This document shows, in pieces, positions 47,743-58,029 of a stretch of DNA of 64,000 nucleotides. A program made the position numbers and the translations under genes. Source of the stretch: Tenodera sinensis (lineage: Eukaryota; Arthropoda; Insecta; Mantodea; Mantidae); the NCBI GenBank assembly GCA_030765045.1, contig CM060964.1, positions 154,294,490 to 154,358,489 of the forward strand. Reading direction: 5' to 3'. Position 1 is the first letter of the stretch. Each line of letters starts with the position of its first letter. The notes beneath the pieces were generated by a model. That model was given only the letters and a program-made list of their open reading frames with translations, had not been told where the DNA came from and did no database searches.

Positions 47743-48080
47743 GCGTCGCCGTAACATGTGCGACTAGCATTCCTGAGGTCCCTGCTCCGATTCCTGGCGA
47801 CCGCTCCTTTGACCCATATTTGTTGTGGTTTGCCCGAGTCGGTAGACGAATGCTGGTGTGATTTCCTGTCGCTCATTTCCTGTACCCATAATTTCTTTCA
47901 TTGTCATGTGTTTCAGGCTTGTAGGAACAGACGAGGTGTGAGTTTTTAGAGATTTCTTTACTGGCGTCGGTCAGAACTACTAGATCCCACCTCCGAGTGA
48001 TCCCCACCAGAAGGGACAACCACAAATTAGGGATCTGTGGGTGTGGTCAGGCGGCAGCAGAAGTGTTTGAACTGGAAGCA
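47743..48080 (+). mobile_element. tRNA-derived SINE (family S2), copy 1
   Basis: A degenerate head GGCGTCGCCGTAACATGTG...GCTCCGATTCCTGGCGACC is followed by a GTTTGCCCGAGTCGGTAGAC / GAATGCTGG block. The order of head, 'cgaatgctgg' and 'atttcc' matches the copies at 53657 and 59356. The 3' limit is uncertain. Confidence 0.55.
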
Positions 48081-48351
48081 TTAGAGACCCCATTCATTCC
48101 TGAGCTCCTCGTCACTCGTAACTGGGTTTTCTTTCGGTCTCTCACCTCATTCCTCTCTACCAATGGTTACGATAGAAGCACAGAGGGCCGGAAGCCTACA
48201 TGCAGTGCTCGGCCCGGCTGCGGTGCTTCTCTGTTCGTTCCTACCTTTGCTTTTACCTTTTTTGCTGCGAGATACAAAGAGTGGGTGGCACTAGTCAACC
48301 GTTGACATTCTCAACGCTTTCAAGGTTCGCACGACGTTTACGTTTGCAGCA

Positions 48352-49180
48352 TTATTCGTCACAATGACTATGATCTTTTGAGTTATGTTCCTCTTGGCTA
48401 ACATATTTTTTCAGTTTCACAAAGGTTGGCCGTTCTGCGACGTTCGTTAAGAAAGTGGCTTTAGCGTATAGGACTTGGGTATGCAGAGTTGCTTGTATCA
48501 GCTGTGACAAATAGGGCTGCTGTGCAAGAGATGTCCAGAGGTCTGCAGTACAACCAACGTAGGAACCTTCCCGGATCTCTTGCGCAACTTGTGCCTTTAG
48601 CTCCATATGCAACAGCTGCAGCGTCTTCCTCAGTGTTTGTTGCTTGCACGACTTATCGTTTGCTACAACAACAGCCATGTTGATCGAAATCCGAGCAGGA
48701 TAATAAGGAGAACGGCACTTTAGACATTCCTATTATTGTAGCTAAGTGTTGATGAATTATTTCTGCCCTTCCTTGGCTGCGGGGACGGTTTCTGTGAGCA
48801 TTTGAAATGACACGCCTTCTCTTCTCATTTGAACACCAGCTGTGTCTGAACTCATAGACATCGAATTGACGCGGTGACGTGATGATTTGGGTACTGCGTT
48901 GTTCATACTCTCCAGATGATCAGCATTGTCTGCACTGTTTTCCATGTCATCAGAATTTTCATTGCGTGTGATTCCGTGTTAGACATATGGGTACTTTCCG
49001 AGTATCTTCTTCAGGTGAGCTATAATAACTCCAGAAGAACCACTGATGGCACTGAAATTATTCCTATTCCATCATCACATACGAGTCAGTAGGCTCTATC
49101 ACCTTGACATCCAGCATACTGTTCATCTGACATTTTGATGCACGATACCTGTTCAGTGTCCGGCCATTCCTATTCAATTA
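48352..49180 (-). pseudogene. hAT-family transposase relic (BED plus start of catalytic domain)
   Basis: The minus strand reads, in order, a BED-finger-like tail SGSSGVIIAHLKKILGKYPY (about 49040-48980), a linker ORF MENSADNADHLESM to PAAKEGQK, and then CTADLWTSLAQQPYLS (about 48560-48510). The last resembles the '.TTD.WTS....YLS' start of hAT catalytic domains. The expected HLK..H finger end is weak, and the C-terminal dimerisation domain is not seen. An S2 SINE lies nearby on its downstream side. Confidence 0.6.
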
Positions 49181-49726
49181 CATTAACAGCGCTTAATCTG
49201 AGTTTATATAATATTTAGACCACAAATGCATTTCTTGTAGCAAACTCTGAACGATTAAAATATTCCAGACAATTAATATTCCAGAATAATTGAGAAAAGT
49301 CAAGAAAATATGCCCTTTTATAATTTAGAAATCCCTTGGTATCAGTAGAACTCGGAATCTGATAGCCCGATTGAGAAGCGGATGCTCTGCCTTTCAGGAA
49401 CGACAGATTCCTAGACTTTTCTACTCGGTGCCCTCTTTGCAACCCCAGAATATCTAATTTCCTTATATTTATTTATTTTTTTTTGCTGCTTTCTAGGAAT
49501 TTTATTTGACAATGCTCTGCAATTCACACTTTAGTAAAAGAGGGTTATCAAATATAGAGTAATAAAAAAAAATCATAGTGCTTCAAAGTGCATGGTAGCA
49601 AAAAAAGGAAAGGTGTTTATATCGTACTTAAACACCTATTGATATTGTTTTCACCTGAACAACACGTTTCATCTCTAACATTGTTTATGGAATGAAAGTC
49701 ACAAGAAAAATTATGAACGTCAATGA

Positions 49727-51420
49727 GACGGTGAAAATTGTTTTTCTTTAAGCAGCTCCTGAATGTTTGGTTTCAAACTAATTAAAGCACGTCTAGGGCC
49801 ACGCTCCACATTCGGGCGACTGCGGTATTTTGTTTTCATTATTGCTAGTGCTGAGAATGACCGCCTCCGTAGCGCAGTTGGTAGCGCGCTTGCCTCCGGC
49901 GTGGAGCACTCGGGTTCAACCCTCGGTACCAGCATGGGGATTTTATCCCCTCTGGGAGGTCTGGCAGGGGGTATACTCAGCCTCGTTAAGTCCCGGGGAG
50001 GACCAATTGAGGATCTACTTGATGGAGAAGTAGCGGTCCCAGGTCTAGAAGACCGCATAACTGGACGGGAGGGCTCGGGGCGCTGACCACGTCCACCTCA
50101 CTAATGACGCCTGTAGTGGGTAGAGGTGGGGGACGCAGCGACTGGGCGGTAGGCCTTGGCCCTTCGTGGGTTGTCGCGCCGGGTTTTAGTTTAGTGCTGA
50201 GAATCCAGTCTTAGGTATGTAGTTGAGAACTGCACGAGGAGTTTTAAGGCTTCTTTTGCCAATCTTGGATAAATAGGAAGCAAAACTGGCCCAAAATTCT
50301 CGCAACCGAAACTGTTCTATAGCACTCGAATCATATTTCAATTAAACTGGATTCTCTTGTATTTCATCAGGAAGTGAATGCACGTTAATCGTGAATAGTG
50401 ATCGTGCTAATTTGCAGTGCCAGTCTTCTAAACACAAATCAGAAATACAAAGCTTGAACTCTTCTTGAAGCCATTCCAGGTGTTCAATGGTGATAACTCT
50501 TCCCTCTTGCCTATCTAGAAGCTCATTGAATCGAAGAAATGATGAAAAATTAAAAATGGGAGCATGCAGATGACGCTTCTATAGTTGTCCTTTTTAAGAA
50601 GGCCCTTATGACTACATTAGCATCCGTTATTATGGTGTTTCTACCTTGTAGTTTCCAATTTATATTATTAATGATTTCAAAGAACTCTGCAAGGTATGCT
50701 GGACAAAATATAAAGCTGTCATCAGTGAATGAATGATGAAGTCTTGCCTCAAAAGAAATAGTTCTACCTCTGATTTCAATTCAAACATCCTGCTAAGCAT
50801 ATCGCCCTTTGAAAGTTACCAGACTTTTGTATGAAAGACAAAAGATTGGTGTTCATTACGTAGGAATCGGAAAAGATGAGTACTCACAGCACCCGAGTTA
50901 ATTAAATTTACTAAACCGATAGTGCAGTGTTAGCTCTTCAGGAAAACATTTAGAAGCTGGGGTTTGTCTGCGGACCGTACTGCGAGAGCCAATAAGATCA
51001 GGATTGTTTCTTTGGCAATACTTAGGAAGCAAGAACATGAGCTTAATACCGCTGGTGCTCCGTGTCCCAAAACAAACAATTTTCAACCAAAAATTCATTA
51101 ACCGCAGATAATATACCAGAAGCTATTGATGTTAATTCCAAGTTTTTAGAAACCATAAGCTCTTCCAATGTTTTCATCTCGTCCAAAAATCGCCAATATA
51201 CCATTAAGTGGCATTGTTGAACTATATCAGTAGTCTCACGTTGCAGGGCAAAAAATGGAGATATTTTCAGTTTTTTAACCAGCTGTTCTTTTATATTCAG
51301 AGCAATTTCTTTAACCCTACGTTGCACACTGTTATTTGAAAGCGGTATCTTATTCATTTTCGCTCTTCTATAAAGCAGTTCTGGTTGCCCTAGAAATGGA
51401 AGTTTTGATTAACGACTCGC
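49727..51420 (-). pseudogene. ZBED5-like hAT transposase relic, interrupted by an S1 SINE
   Basis: Minus-strand blocks follow the order of ZBED5/SCAND3-type hAT proteins. MNKIPLSNNSVQRRVKEIAL (51357), FFALQRETTDIVQQCHLMVY and ENCLFWDTEH come first. The middle has LSRMFELKSEVELFLLRQDF and AYLAEFFEIINNINWKLQG. The end has EWLQEEFKLCISDL, SAIEQFRLREFWAS and a tail split by the SINE: KTGFSALAIMKTKYRSRPNV continues as LISLKPNIQELLKEKQFSPS. Many stops and shifts are present. The DGA..M region that normally follows the first catalytic Asp is disrupted near 51060. Confidence 0.82.
49859..50191 (+). mobile_element. SINE family S1, copy 2, perfect 13-bp TSD
   Basis: 333 bases starting GACCGCCTCCGTAGCGCAG with B box GGGTTCAACCCTC, body words as in the other S1 copies, and end GTAGGCCTTGGCCC then a GT-rich tail. 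TAGTGCTGAGAAT is duplicated at 49846-49858 and 50192-50204. Removing the SINE and one TSD copy restores continuous hAT sequence around the SALAIMKTKY block, so the insertion is younger than the hAT copy. Confidence 0.95.
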
Positions 51421-51767
51421 CAATAGTATGAAGCGTTTTCTTTTCGTTTTTTCCTTTTTTGCTTCCTTGCTATTCAGAGAAATTTCATATGATGCTTTTA
51501 TAACTGTTTAATATTCCTGCTGAAAGATCCCAGTAGAGTCCCGTTTCATGCAATTTAAAGATTTTCTTTTTCCAACAAAATCTTCTTTTCATTTATTTTT
51601 CGACGCCGGTTGAACACTTGGTGGATCACGTTCTAGACCAGGGTTGCTCAACAGTGCAGCACACGCTCACTTCCTTTACACAGTTATTGCCCCCCACCAC
51701 TGACCAAAGTAAAAAGAGAACCAGACCTGCTAATCAGAGCCGGATGGCGCGGAGTTTTAGTACATAC

Positions 51768-52720
51768 AATTGAATGGGAGGACGAATATTTTTGTTTTCT
51801 ATATGAATACGATAATGTTAAGTGCTTGATTTGTAAGACTGACAGTTGCAGATTTACACCAATTCCCTTGCTTACGTTCCGTGCTCACGATATGCGTTAT
51901 TCTCCTGTAAGAATACAACGAACTTTAGAAACAATTGTATGACACATTCTTTCCACAATTTGAAGACCTAAAAACATGTGAAATCAAAATCCAATTATTT
52001 TGCACTTCTGAAGTTTCCATGTGGTGAAGCTTCACACGAAATACAAAATATGAAACTACTTGCATTGCAGAATTTCACAACCATAAAATGTTCTGAGAAA
52101 GAAGGTTGGGAATTAATTGGGTCCCTGCCCTTCAGTGAGTATCCGAGATTACGTTTGTTTGCATCTAGAGTAGCCGTCAGGAACGATGGCGGTAAATGAC
52201 ATATAACGCGCAAGTAGGGGTAATAGGGGAAGTGCTGCGTTGCAACTATTTCCCATCTTTCTTAGGAAGTATTTGTACACATTATACACCATTTCTCAGG
52301 CTTGACTCTGAATGACGCAACGTTCTTTTTTCTTCTGCCATCTTCGGAACTCTTAACGAACTTACTACCACACAATGGAGTGGGCTTATTGCTCGGAATT
52401 ATTTAATTTCACTGTTAAACTCTAGGCAAGTTCCTACTCTCACTCGCGCTCTGAAACAAACTACTCCTGATTGGCTACAAAACACGTAACTGTGACGTGT
52501 TGAGTATTGGTCTTCTGCGTAATCGCTTTCGTTCGTGACGGCGACTGTAGTTTAATGGCAGTCTTTACTGATATCTGCGAACAAACATTTTCAAAAATTA
52601 ACTACATTAAACGTGAGTATCGCAGCAAGATAAGCAACAATCACCTTGCTTATCTTTTGAGACTGTGCACTTCATATTTTACACCAAATATTGAACACCT
52701 TCTGTGGGTTAATCAGGAGT
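51768..52720 (+). pseudogene. GTF2IRD2/ZBED-like hAT transposase, internally deleted and interrupted
   Basis: The N-terminal block WEDEYFCFLYEYDNVKCLIC resembles the 'W...YF....P.CLIC' finger of this group. After a short stretch (SPVRIQRTLETIV) it jumps to FEDLKTCEIKIQLFCTSEVS and SHEIQNMKLLALQNFTTIKC, then SLPFSEYPRLRLFASR from the C-terminal half, so the catalytic core is deleted. The C-terminal dimerisation motif continues after the inserted TIR element: TDICEQTFSKINYIKREYRS, then KISNNHLAYLLRLCTS and PNIEHLL. In family members 'CEQ.FS....K...R..L...HL...LR' follows 'LR.FA...' directly, which supports the insertion reading. Confidence 0.82.
52168..52547. mobile_element. 380-bp TIR element inserted in the hAT, copy A
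   Basis: Ends GAGTAGCCGTCAGGAACGA and, in reverse complement, CAGTCGCCGTCACGAACGA, each next to TA (52166-52167, 52548-52549). It splits the transposase between LRLFASR and ..MAVFTDICEQ. The interior (GGGGAAGTGCTGCGTTGCAA, GGAAGTATTTGT, GACGCAACGTT, TTATTGCTCGGAATTA, CGCGCTCTGAAAC) matches 57495-57863 in inverted orientation. No coding capacity. Confidence 0.82.
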
Positions 52721-52889
52721 ACAATATAAATGTGTACGCCTTTGATTTGCTGTACATAAGAATGAGGGCACAGTGCCACCACTGGAACTCAGTAACCACG
52801 GATACATGCGTCATTCTGTCCCAGCCTGTGGAAGGAGGTGATTTCAACCTCCCCTTACCTGCCTCCCGTTGAGCACCTCTGTAAGCTGC

Positions 52890-53250
52890 AATGAGTCGTT
52901 ACTGAGGACATTATGACGCACAACACACTGAGACAGTTGGACATTGTCTTTTTCAGTAAATGTGAATGCATACTTAATATATTCTTCATTACAGAATCTT
53001 CTTTTCGAAAGCATTTTCACTCAACGTACAAAGCCAATATAAGTACTATTTAGTTGTACAGAGAGCAGGAGGCGTAATACTGAATTAACAAAGCAGAAGC
53101 ATGTGTTGTGTGAGCAGTAACTTGGTGACGTGCGAGTCAAAGCTAACGCTCGCAACTCTACTCACTGTTATAAGAATATGTCTTACCGCAAGTTTCTGCT
53201 TTCTACTGAGCTATCTGCGACCCCCATCTCGTATCTCTCACGCCCCCAGG
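52890..53250. other. 3' non-coding part of the hAT element
   Basis: No coding signal. The 8-bp stem AACCTGGG / CCCAGGTT with a 3-base loop (53247-53263) sits at the right terminus. Confidence 0.45.
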
Positions 53251-53264
53251 TTAAGAACCTGGGC

Positions 53265-53655
53265 TAAACTGTCTGCGAGCCTATCCGTGATAAACGTTTG
53301 TCACCGTCTCCACGCGAGTTTCAAACTTCCAGTCTGTGTATACGTGTTCAGTGAAATCCGTGTTTAGCGGTGTACATACACGTTTTTGAGAAACGTTTAT
53401 TAAATGGACACACCCCGAGCTCTAATTATTTTCCTCCTTTTATATTATATCAAGTTACAGCATTTTTGTACGAATATGACATTTTATTTAAGTCATTATA
53501 AAGTTGTAGGATAGGAGTTGATAGAAGCAATTTGGTGCTTAAATCGCAGACTATTTGAGAAAGCAAGGCAAACATTCTTCAAATTTGCCGTAACAGCACA
53601 TTACATGAAGTAGTCCCATCCATTCTGATAACAAGTTTCATAGTTATTTTTTAAG
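53265..53655. other. Non-coding, nothing recognised
   Basis: AT-rich and unique-looking. Confidence 0.45.
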
Positions 53656-53656
53656 C

Positions 53657-53944
53657 ATACCGGGCAAGATGGCTCCGCGGTAACGTGTGAGGCTCGCATT
53701 CGGGAGGTCTGGGTTCGATTCCCGCCAACGACCTACCTGACCCGTGGGTTTTTTCGGGGGTTTTCCCGTTTCGCCAGGCGAATACTGGGAAGGTTACTTT
53801 CATCCCCCGAATTTCTTTTCTCTCCATTTCACTTCACTAACCATTTCATTCATCCTTTGATCCGTTTGGTCTATTTCAGGGTAGGAAGTGTCAGGTGCAG
53901 CACGGTGGGACGAAATGCTCTGAGTGAGCATCGTCAATGTGTGG
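53657..53944 (+). mobile_element. tRNA-derived SINE (family S2), copy 2
   Basis: Head GATGGCTCCGCGGTAACG with B box GGGTTCGATTCCCGCC, then GGGGGTTTTCCCGTTTCGCC, AGGCGAATACTGGGAAGG, TCATTTC-rich and GGAAGTGTC words shared with 59356-59640. Its 3' part is interrupted by an S1 copy at 53958. Confidence 0.8.
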
Positions 53945-53957
53945 ATTACCGTAGAAC

Positions 53958-54247
53958 CAACACCTAGCGCAACAGCCCTTCGAGGGCCAAGGTTTACCCC
54001 CACCTCTGCCCACTACAGGCATCATGAGTGGGGTGCAGAACTGGAGGGTGAGACGTGGTCAGTGCTCCGATCCCTCCGGCCGGTTATGCGACCTTCGCGA
54101 ACTGGAGTCGCTACTTCTTTATTCATGTAGCTCCTCAATTGGCCCCACCGGAGCCTAAGGAGGCTGAGTCCACCCTGGTACCGAGGATCGAACCCGGGTC
54201 CTCCGCGCCAGAGACAGGCGCGCCACCACTGCGCTACGGAGGCCGTC
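53958..54247 (-). mobile_element. SINE family S1, copy 3, 13-bp TSD
   Basis: Minus strand: head CCTCCGTAGCGCAGTGGTGG, B box GGGTTCGATCCTCGG, body ACTCAGCCTCCTTAGG and GAGGAGCTACATGA, ending near GGGCTGTTGCGCTAGGTG. ATTACCGTAGAAC is duplicated at 53945-53957 and 54248-54260. It inserted at the 3' side of an S2 SINE. Confidence 0.93.
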
Positions 54248-54261
54248 ATTACCGTAGAACT

Positions 54262-55274
54262 ACCCAGCTGAAATCATTTTGTAACTAGCATAAACTGAAT
54301 TGGAAAATAGCAGTTTATATTAATATTTTGTAGAATATCTGTGAAGCATCAGGCAGAAAAAGTGATGTGGGCATTGCACTTCTGGAGTTTTAAACACATA
54401 CAGTAATAGAGCAATAATATTTCAATTTAAAATCATTCATGGTCGTGGCGTCTTTGACATTTGAAATATTAGCATGTGTTCAAAGCTTGCTTAGCATCTA
54501 GATTTCAGATGTTGGCTTTGTTCCTCTTCTTATGCAGTGGAAACACAAATACATACTTATACACAAGCACGTGTGCACAGACTCACATACATCCCCCAGT
54601 TGGAAAACGGACGAGAGATCCGTGCATGAACTTATAGTAGGAAATGCGTTCTTAAACTGATAAGTATTATTATCAAAACAACAAAAAGGTTTTTAAAATC
54701 TTCACATTTGTGAAAAAGAGAAAGAGGCCTCAAGAAAATTGAACATATATTACACCATTCCAACGGACACGGTCCAATAATGTCAGCAGGCACTAATGCA
54801 AGAAATACATTGTGGTTTGATACGGTTAACAACGAGCGTGGGATAATACTGGAAAAAATCCTTATAAGTAAGTCATTGAACATAGTGAATGAGAATTGAG
54901 GACAACTGACCTTTGTAACGGTGCGAGTGAGAAGTTGCCATCTTACCACTGCAAACGCATGCAAATGGAAGGATAAAAACGACAGCTTCAAGGTCTATAT
55001 TACATATAGTAGTACTCCATTGTTCAATAAGCTGAATTTGAAGCGCAAGCAGAGTAAGAGACGGAAGGTCCAATAGCAAACACATCATTATTAATTGACT
55101 TACAATAAGGTGTACTAAGAAAATAATGTAGGAGTTGTATTTTGTCAAAACAATCATGCTATTTCAATTTACTGTAAAACCCGCCTTACATTTGCATCGC
55201 TAACAAACCATTTGCACTGTTTTAGTACTACAGTAACCGAATTCAATGAAAGTATTTTCAATAGTCCTTTTCAA
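54262..55274. other. Non-coding, nothing recognised
   Basis: A 119-codon minus-strand ORF (54632-54991) has hydrophobic stretches but no family resemblance. Confidence 0.4.
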
Positions 55275-55977
55275 GGGACACTGGGAGTGAAATTTGAAAG
55301 TTCCACATTTATTGATAGATTTTCTGAAACTTTTACTGAGTTTGTAGTTATATGAGAATGGGATGTACACCAAAGTTCATTAAAATTGGATAATTCGTTT
55401 ATGATATATAAATTATTTTATGAATTTATTAGGCACATTTTCAAATTGTGATACGTGCGTACTGACGTCTCAAAATTGGTTTATATTGGCAGAACTGGTA
55501 CTGCTAAACATGGGTAACAATTGTATGGAGAGATATTTCAAATACGTTTGCTGATTATGTTGTACATATTTTTTAATAACAAAGAAAATGTAATCTTAAA
55601 AATTATTGATTTTTTCATACAAAAATGTTTTTAGAATTCATGTTAATGATAACATCAATATTGAATCATAGAATTTTTTAGCTGCTATTTATGAATGCTT
55701 TTGGAAATTTTCATTGAATTTGAAGCAAACCTAAGGCGCGATCTACTTTTGGAATATGCAGAAATGTAGTTTTGAGAAAAACAGGCTTTTATATAGGAAT
55801 ATACAGTGTACGTTAAGGGAAGAGCACTATTTGAAAGGGCCGTAATGACCACATGGAGTGGGGGAAATGAAAAATGTTAGCTGATCCAGATGCACAGGAG
55901 TTCCAGGAACATTTTAAGGTTAAAAAAAAATTCGACTTTTTGACCAATTTTGACAAAAATTTCACTCCCAGTGTCCC
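55275..55977. mobile_element. 703-bp non-autonomous TIR element
   Basis: Left end GGGACACTGGGAGTGAAATT, right end AATTTCACTCCCAGTGTCCC: a perfect 20-21-bp inverted repeat. It is flanked by TCAA (55271-55274) and TTAA (55978-55981). One substitution from TTAA/TTAA would fit a piggyBac-like TSD, but other classes are possible. No ORF of note inside. Confidence 0.85.
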
Positions 55978-55984
55978 TTAAGAG

Positions 55985-56760
55985 TTATCACAAGCCTTTT
56001 GAGGAATATGCATCACAACACTTACAGAGAGACAGCCCTTTGCATACTCCTTAAATCCCTGCAAGCAATCTTAGCAGCGCGGCATAACTGTTTACGACGT
56101 ATAACGCCAAGAAGTGGACGGCAATTCGGGAACAACCGTTTTGTAAGGCAATGAAATAGGAGCAGACGCCTTTGTTTCTGATCCCAGAAATGTCAGGAAG
56201 CAGTAATGGAGATGCAGAAAGCAAGATAATCTCTATTTTAGAAAACTGTAATACATATTAAGTACATACATACAGTAATGTGACCGTAAGTGTAATAAAC
56301 ATGTGGTATTTGGTAATAAGGAAGACTAAGGAATGACCTAGGGCGAAACTGCACTAAAAATTAGGAAGAAATTACAAACTGGTCATCCGATTAAAGCATT
56401 TTTCTTCTGTATAGATGTTCTAATGCATACAAAGGTTTACTACGTTTGGCTTTTATAAGTACTGGAAAAGCCATCATCCACAGGTACTAAAACGAATTAT
56501 AGAAAACGAAAACTTCCCTAAAATTAGCACATTTTCTTTGATGGGCCAGTTATGTGAATAGTCCACAATTTGGATCCAAAGCTCACGGCTGTTTTCACCA
56601 ACAACGATAATAATTCGCGTTCTTGTAAAACAGCTGTTTCATAATTTAATGATTAGCGAGGCCTGCAAACCCGTTTAAATCGTTATCCACAATTTTCCAG
56701 CGTTTACGCATCAAAAACCATCAATCGTCCGATATGACACAATGTTGGAGGACGTTAATT
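55985..56760. other. Non-coding, nothing recognised
   Basis: AT-rich. I could not find the missing C-terminal part of the adjacent zinc-finger gene copy here. Confidence 0.4.
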
Positions 56761-56785
56761 AAAAAAAAAAAAAAAAAAAAAAAAA
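56761..56785. repeat. Poly-A tract (25 bases)
   Basis: The run abuts the truncated end of the gene relic at 56786. On the minus strand it reads as poly-Phe after NDLVRD. Confidence 0.9.
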
Positions 56786-57350
56786 GTCTCGGACAAGATC
56801 ATTTAACTCATTTTGGGTCATTCTGTGTAAGTGGGATGAAGTTTGAATGTTGAAATCAGGATCATAGGATGTTGAAGCTCCTGGTATATCTTCGGACGTG
56901 TTGGATTTAGGTTGGTCGTCAGAACCAATGGTATAGGACTCAGGTGGAAGTAGAATAGGGAGTTCATTGGAGTGGGGCACTGGACGAACAGCTGAAGGTA
57001 TATTTGGGTAATTCACAGTGGACCTTTCCTTCTTTCAAATGAGCTTCACAGGTAGTACCATTACAAAATAAATATCATTTACATGGTCGGTTTGTTCCTT
57101 CCAAATCATGCGCACAGCAAAGGGCATTGATCTCTTTTTTCCTTTTAGCCACTCACGGATAGTTTCAGAACAGACATTGCAACAAATATGGGGGAGGGGC
57201 ACCTTTTATCTTGGTCCCCTATTTTGTATCCAAAATACAGATGTATACTTTCTTTATTAATGGAGTTATATGTCGCTTTTGGACTGCAAAAGTCACTTTC
57301 CCACAAATATAACAAAAATTATGAACACTATTTATATAGTTACGTGGCAT
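56786..57350 (-). pseudogene. Second copy of the zinc-finger/DEHGERFHQ gene, N-terminal part only
   Basis: The minus strand starts MPRNYINSVHNFCYICGKVT (57350), closely parallel to MPRKCVNHADNFCYICGELT of the copy at 2256-3930. An ITPLIKK block, then an LLQCLF / INALCC region with shifts, then NYPNIPSAVRPVPHSNELPI and TQNELNDLVRD follow. It ends exactly where the other copy's linker reaches LNDLIRD, at a poly-A/T tract. The catalytic part is absent. Several stops and frameshifts are present. Confidence 0.8.
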
Positions 57351-57494
57351 ATTAAATTCTATCACATCAGATTTATTACTATGCAGAGTTAAAAATTAGC
57401 CTTCTGATAAAACAGACCTATATATGGTTATACACAGCACCACAACAATATTATGAATTTACTTCGCAATACAGAGAAAAACCGATCTCCACTA

Positions 57495-57863
57495 TAGTTT
57501 CTGTCAGGAACGAATGCTGTTGCGCAGTAGACAAATATCCAGTGACATCACAGTCACGTGTTTTCTAGTCAACCAGACGTAGTGTTTCAGAGCGCGTGTG
57601 TGAGAGTATTTGTACAGTTTTACAGTGAAACTAAGTAATTCCGAGCAATAAGTCCACTCCGTTGTTTGATAGTAAGTTCATTAACAGCTCCGAAGGTGGC
57701 AGGGGGGAGCAAAAAAAAAACGTTGCGTTATTCACAGTCAAGTCAGGGAAATATGTATAATGTGAACAAATACTTCCTGAGAAAGAAAGATGGAGAACAG
57801 TTGCAACGCAGCACTTCCCCTCTTTGCCCTACATGCGCATTATCTGCCACTGACGGCTACTCC
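57495..57863. mobile_element. TIR element, copy B (inverted relative to copy A)
   Basis: In reverse complement it starts GGAGTAGCCGTCAGTGG and ends with CGTTCCTGACAGAAACTATA. The whole interior parallels 52168-52547. It lies about 145 bases upstream of the zinc-finger gene relic. TIRs are more diverged than in copy A, and no clear TSD is seen. Confidence 0.8.
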
Positions 57864-57960
57864 AGCAACGTCTTGTGTGTGTCTGACTAAACCAAAAGTC
57901 TTTTACAAGCAAACACAAACCCTCAAAGTCATAAAAGTATCTCCACCTCCCCGCCCAGGG

Positions 57961-58009
57961 GCTCTAATGACCTAGCTGTCGACGGGCCCTTAAACCCTAA
58001 TCACTCACT
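57961..58009 (+). mobile_element. ~50-bp retroposon-like insertion with perfect 17-bp TSD
   Basis: The core GCTCTAATGACCTAGCTG to CCCTAATCACTCACT is the same as at 20372-20423. It is flanked by CACCTCCCCGCCCAGGG at 57944-57960 and 58010-58026. The different long TSD proves an independent insertion. Confidence 0.92.
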
Positions 58010-58029
58010 CACCTCCCCGCCCAGGGCTG

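Larger units (their letters stand above)
51639..53261 (+). mobile_element. hAT-type element carrying a GTF2IRD2-like transposase relic
   Basis: The left end CAGGGTTGCTCAACAGTGC follows TTCTAGAC. The right end, in reverse complement CAGGTTCTTAACCTGGGGGC, precedes GGCTAAAC. The flanking 8-mers agree at five of eight positions, so the TSD is only suggestive. The ends look like Charlie-type hAT termini, and a hAT gene relic lies between. A TIR element is inserted at 52168-52547. Confidence 0.6.

Noticed and set aside
48000..48305. 102-codon plus-strand ORF
   Set aside because: Overlaps the 3' part of an S2 SINE and shows no domain.
54632..54991. 119-codon ORF with hydrophobic runs
   Set aside because: No start context, family resemblance or neighbouring exon signals that I can support.
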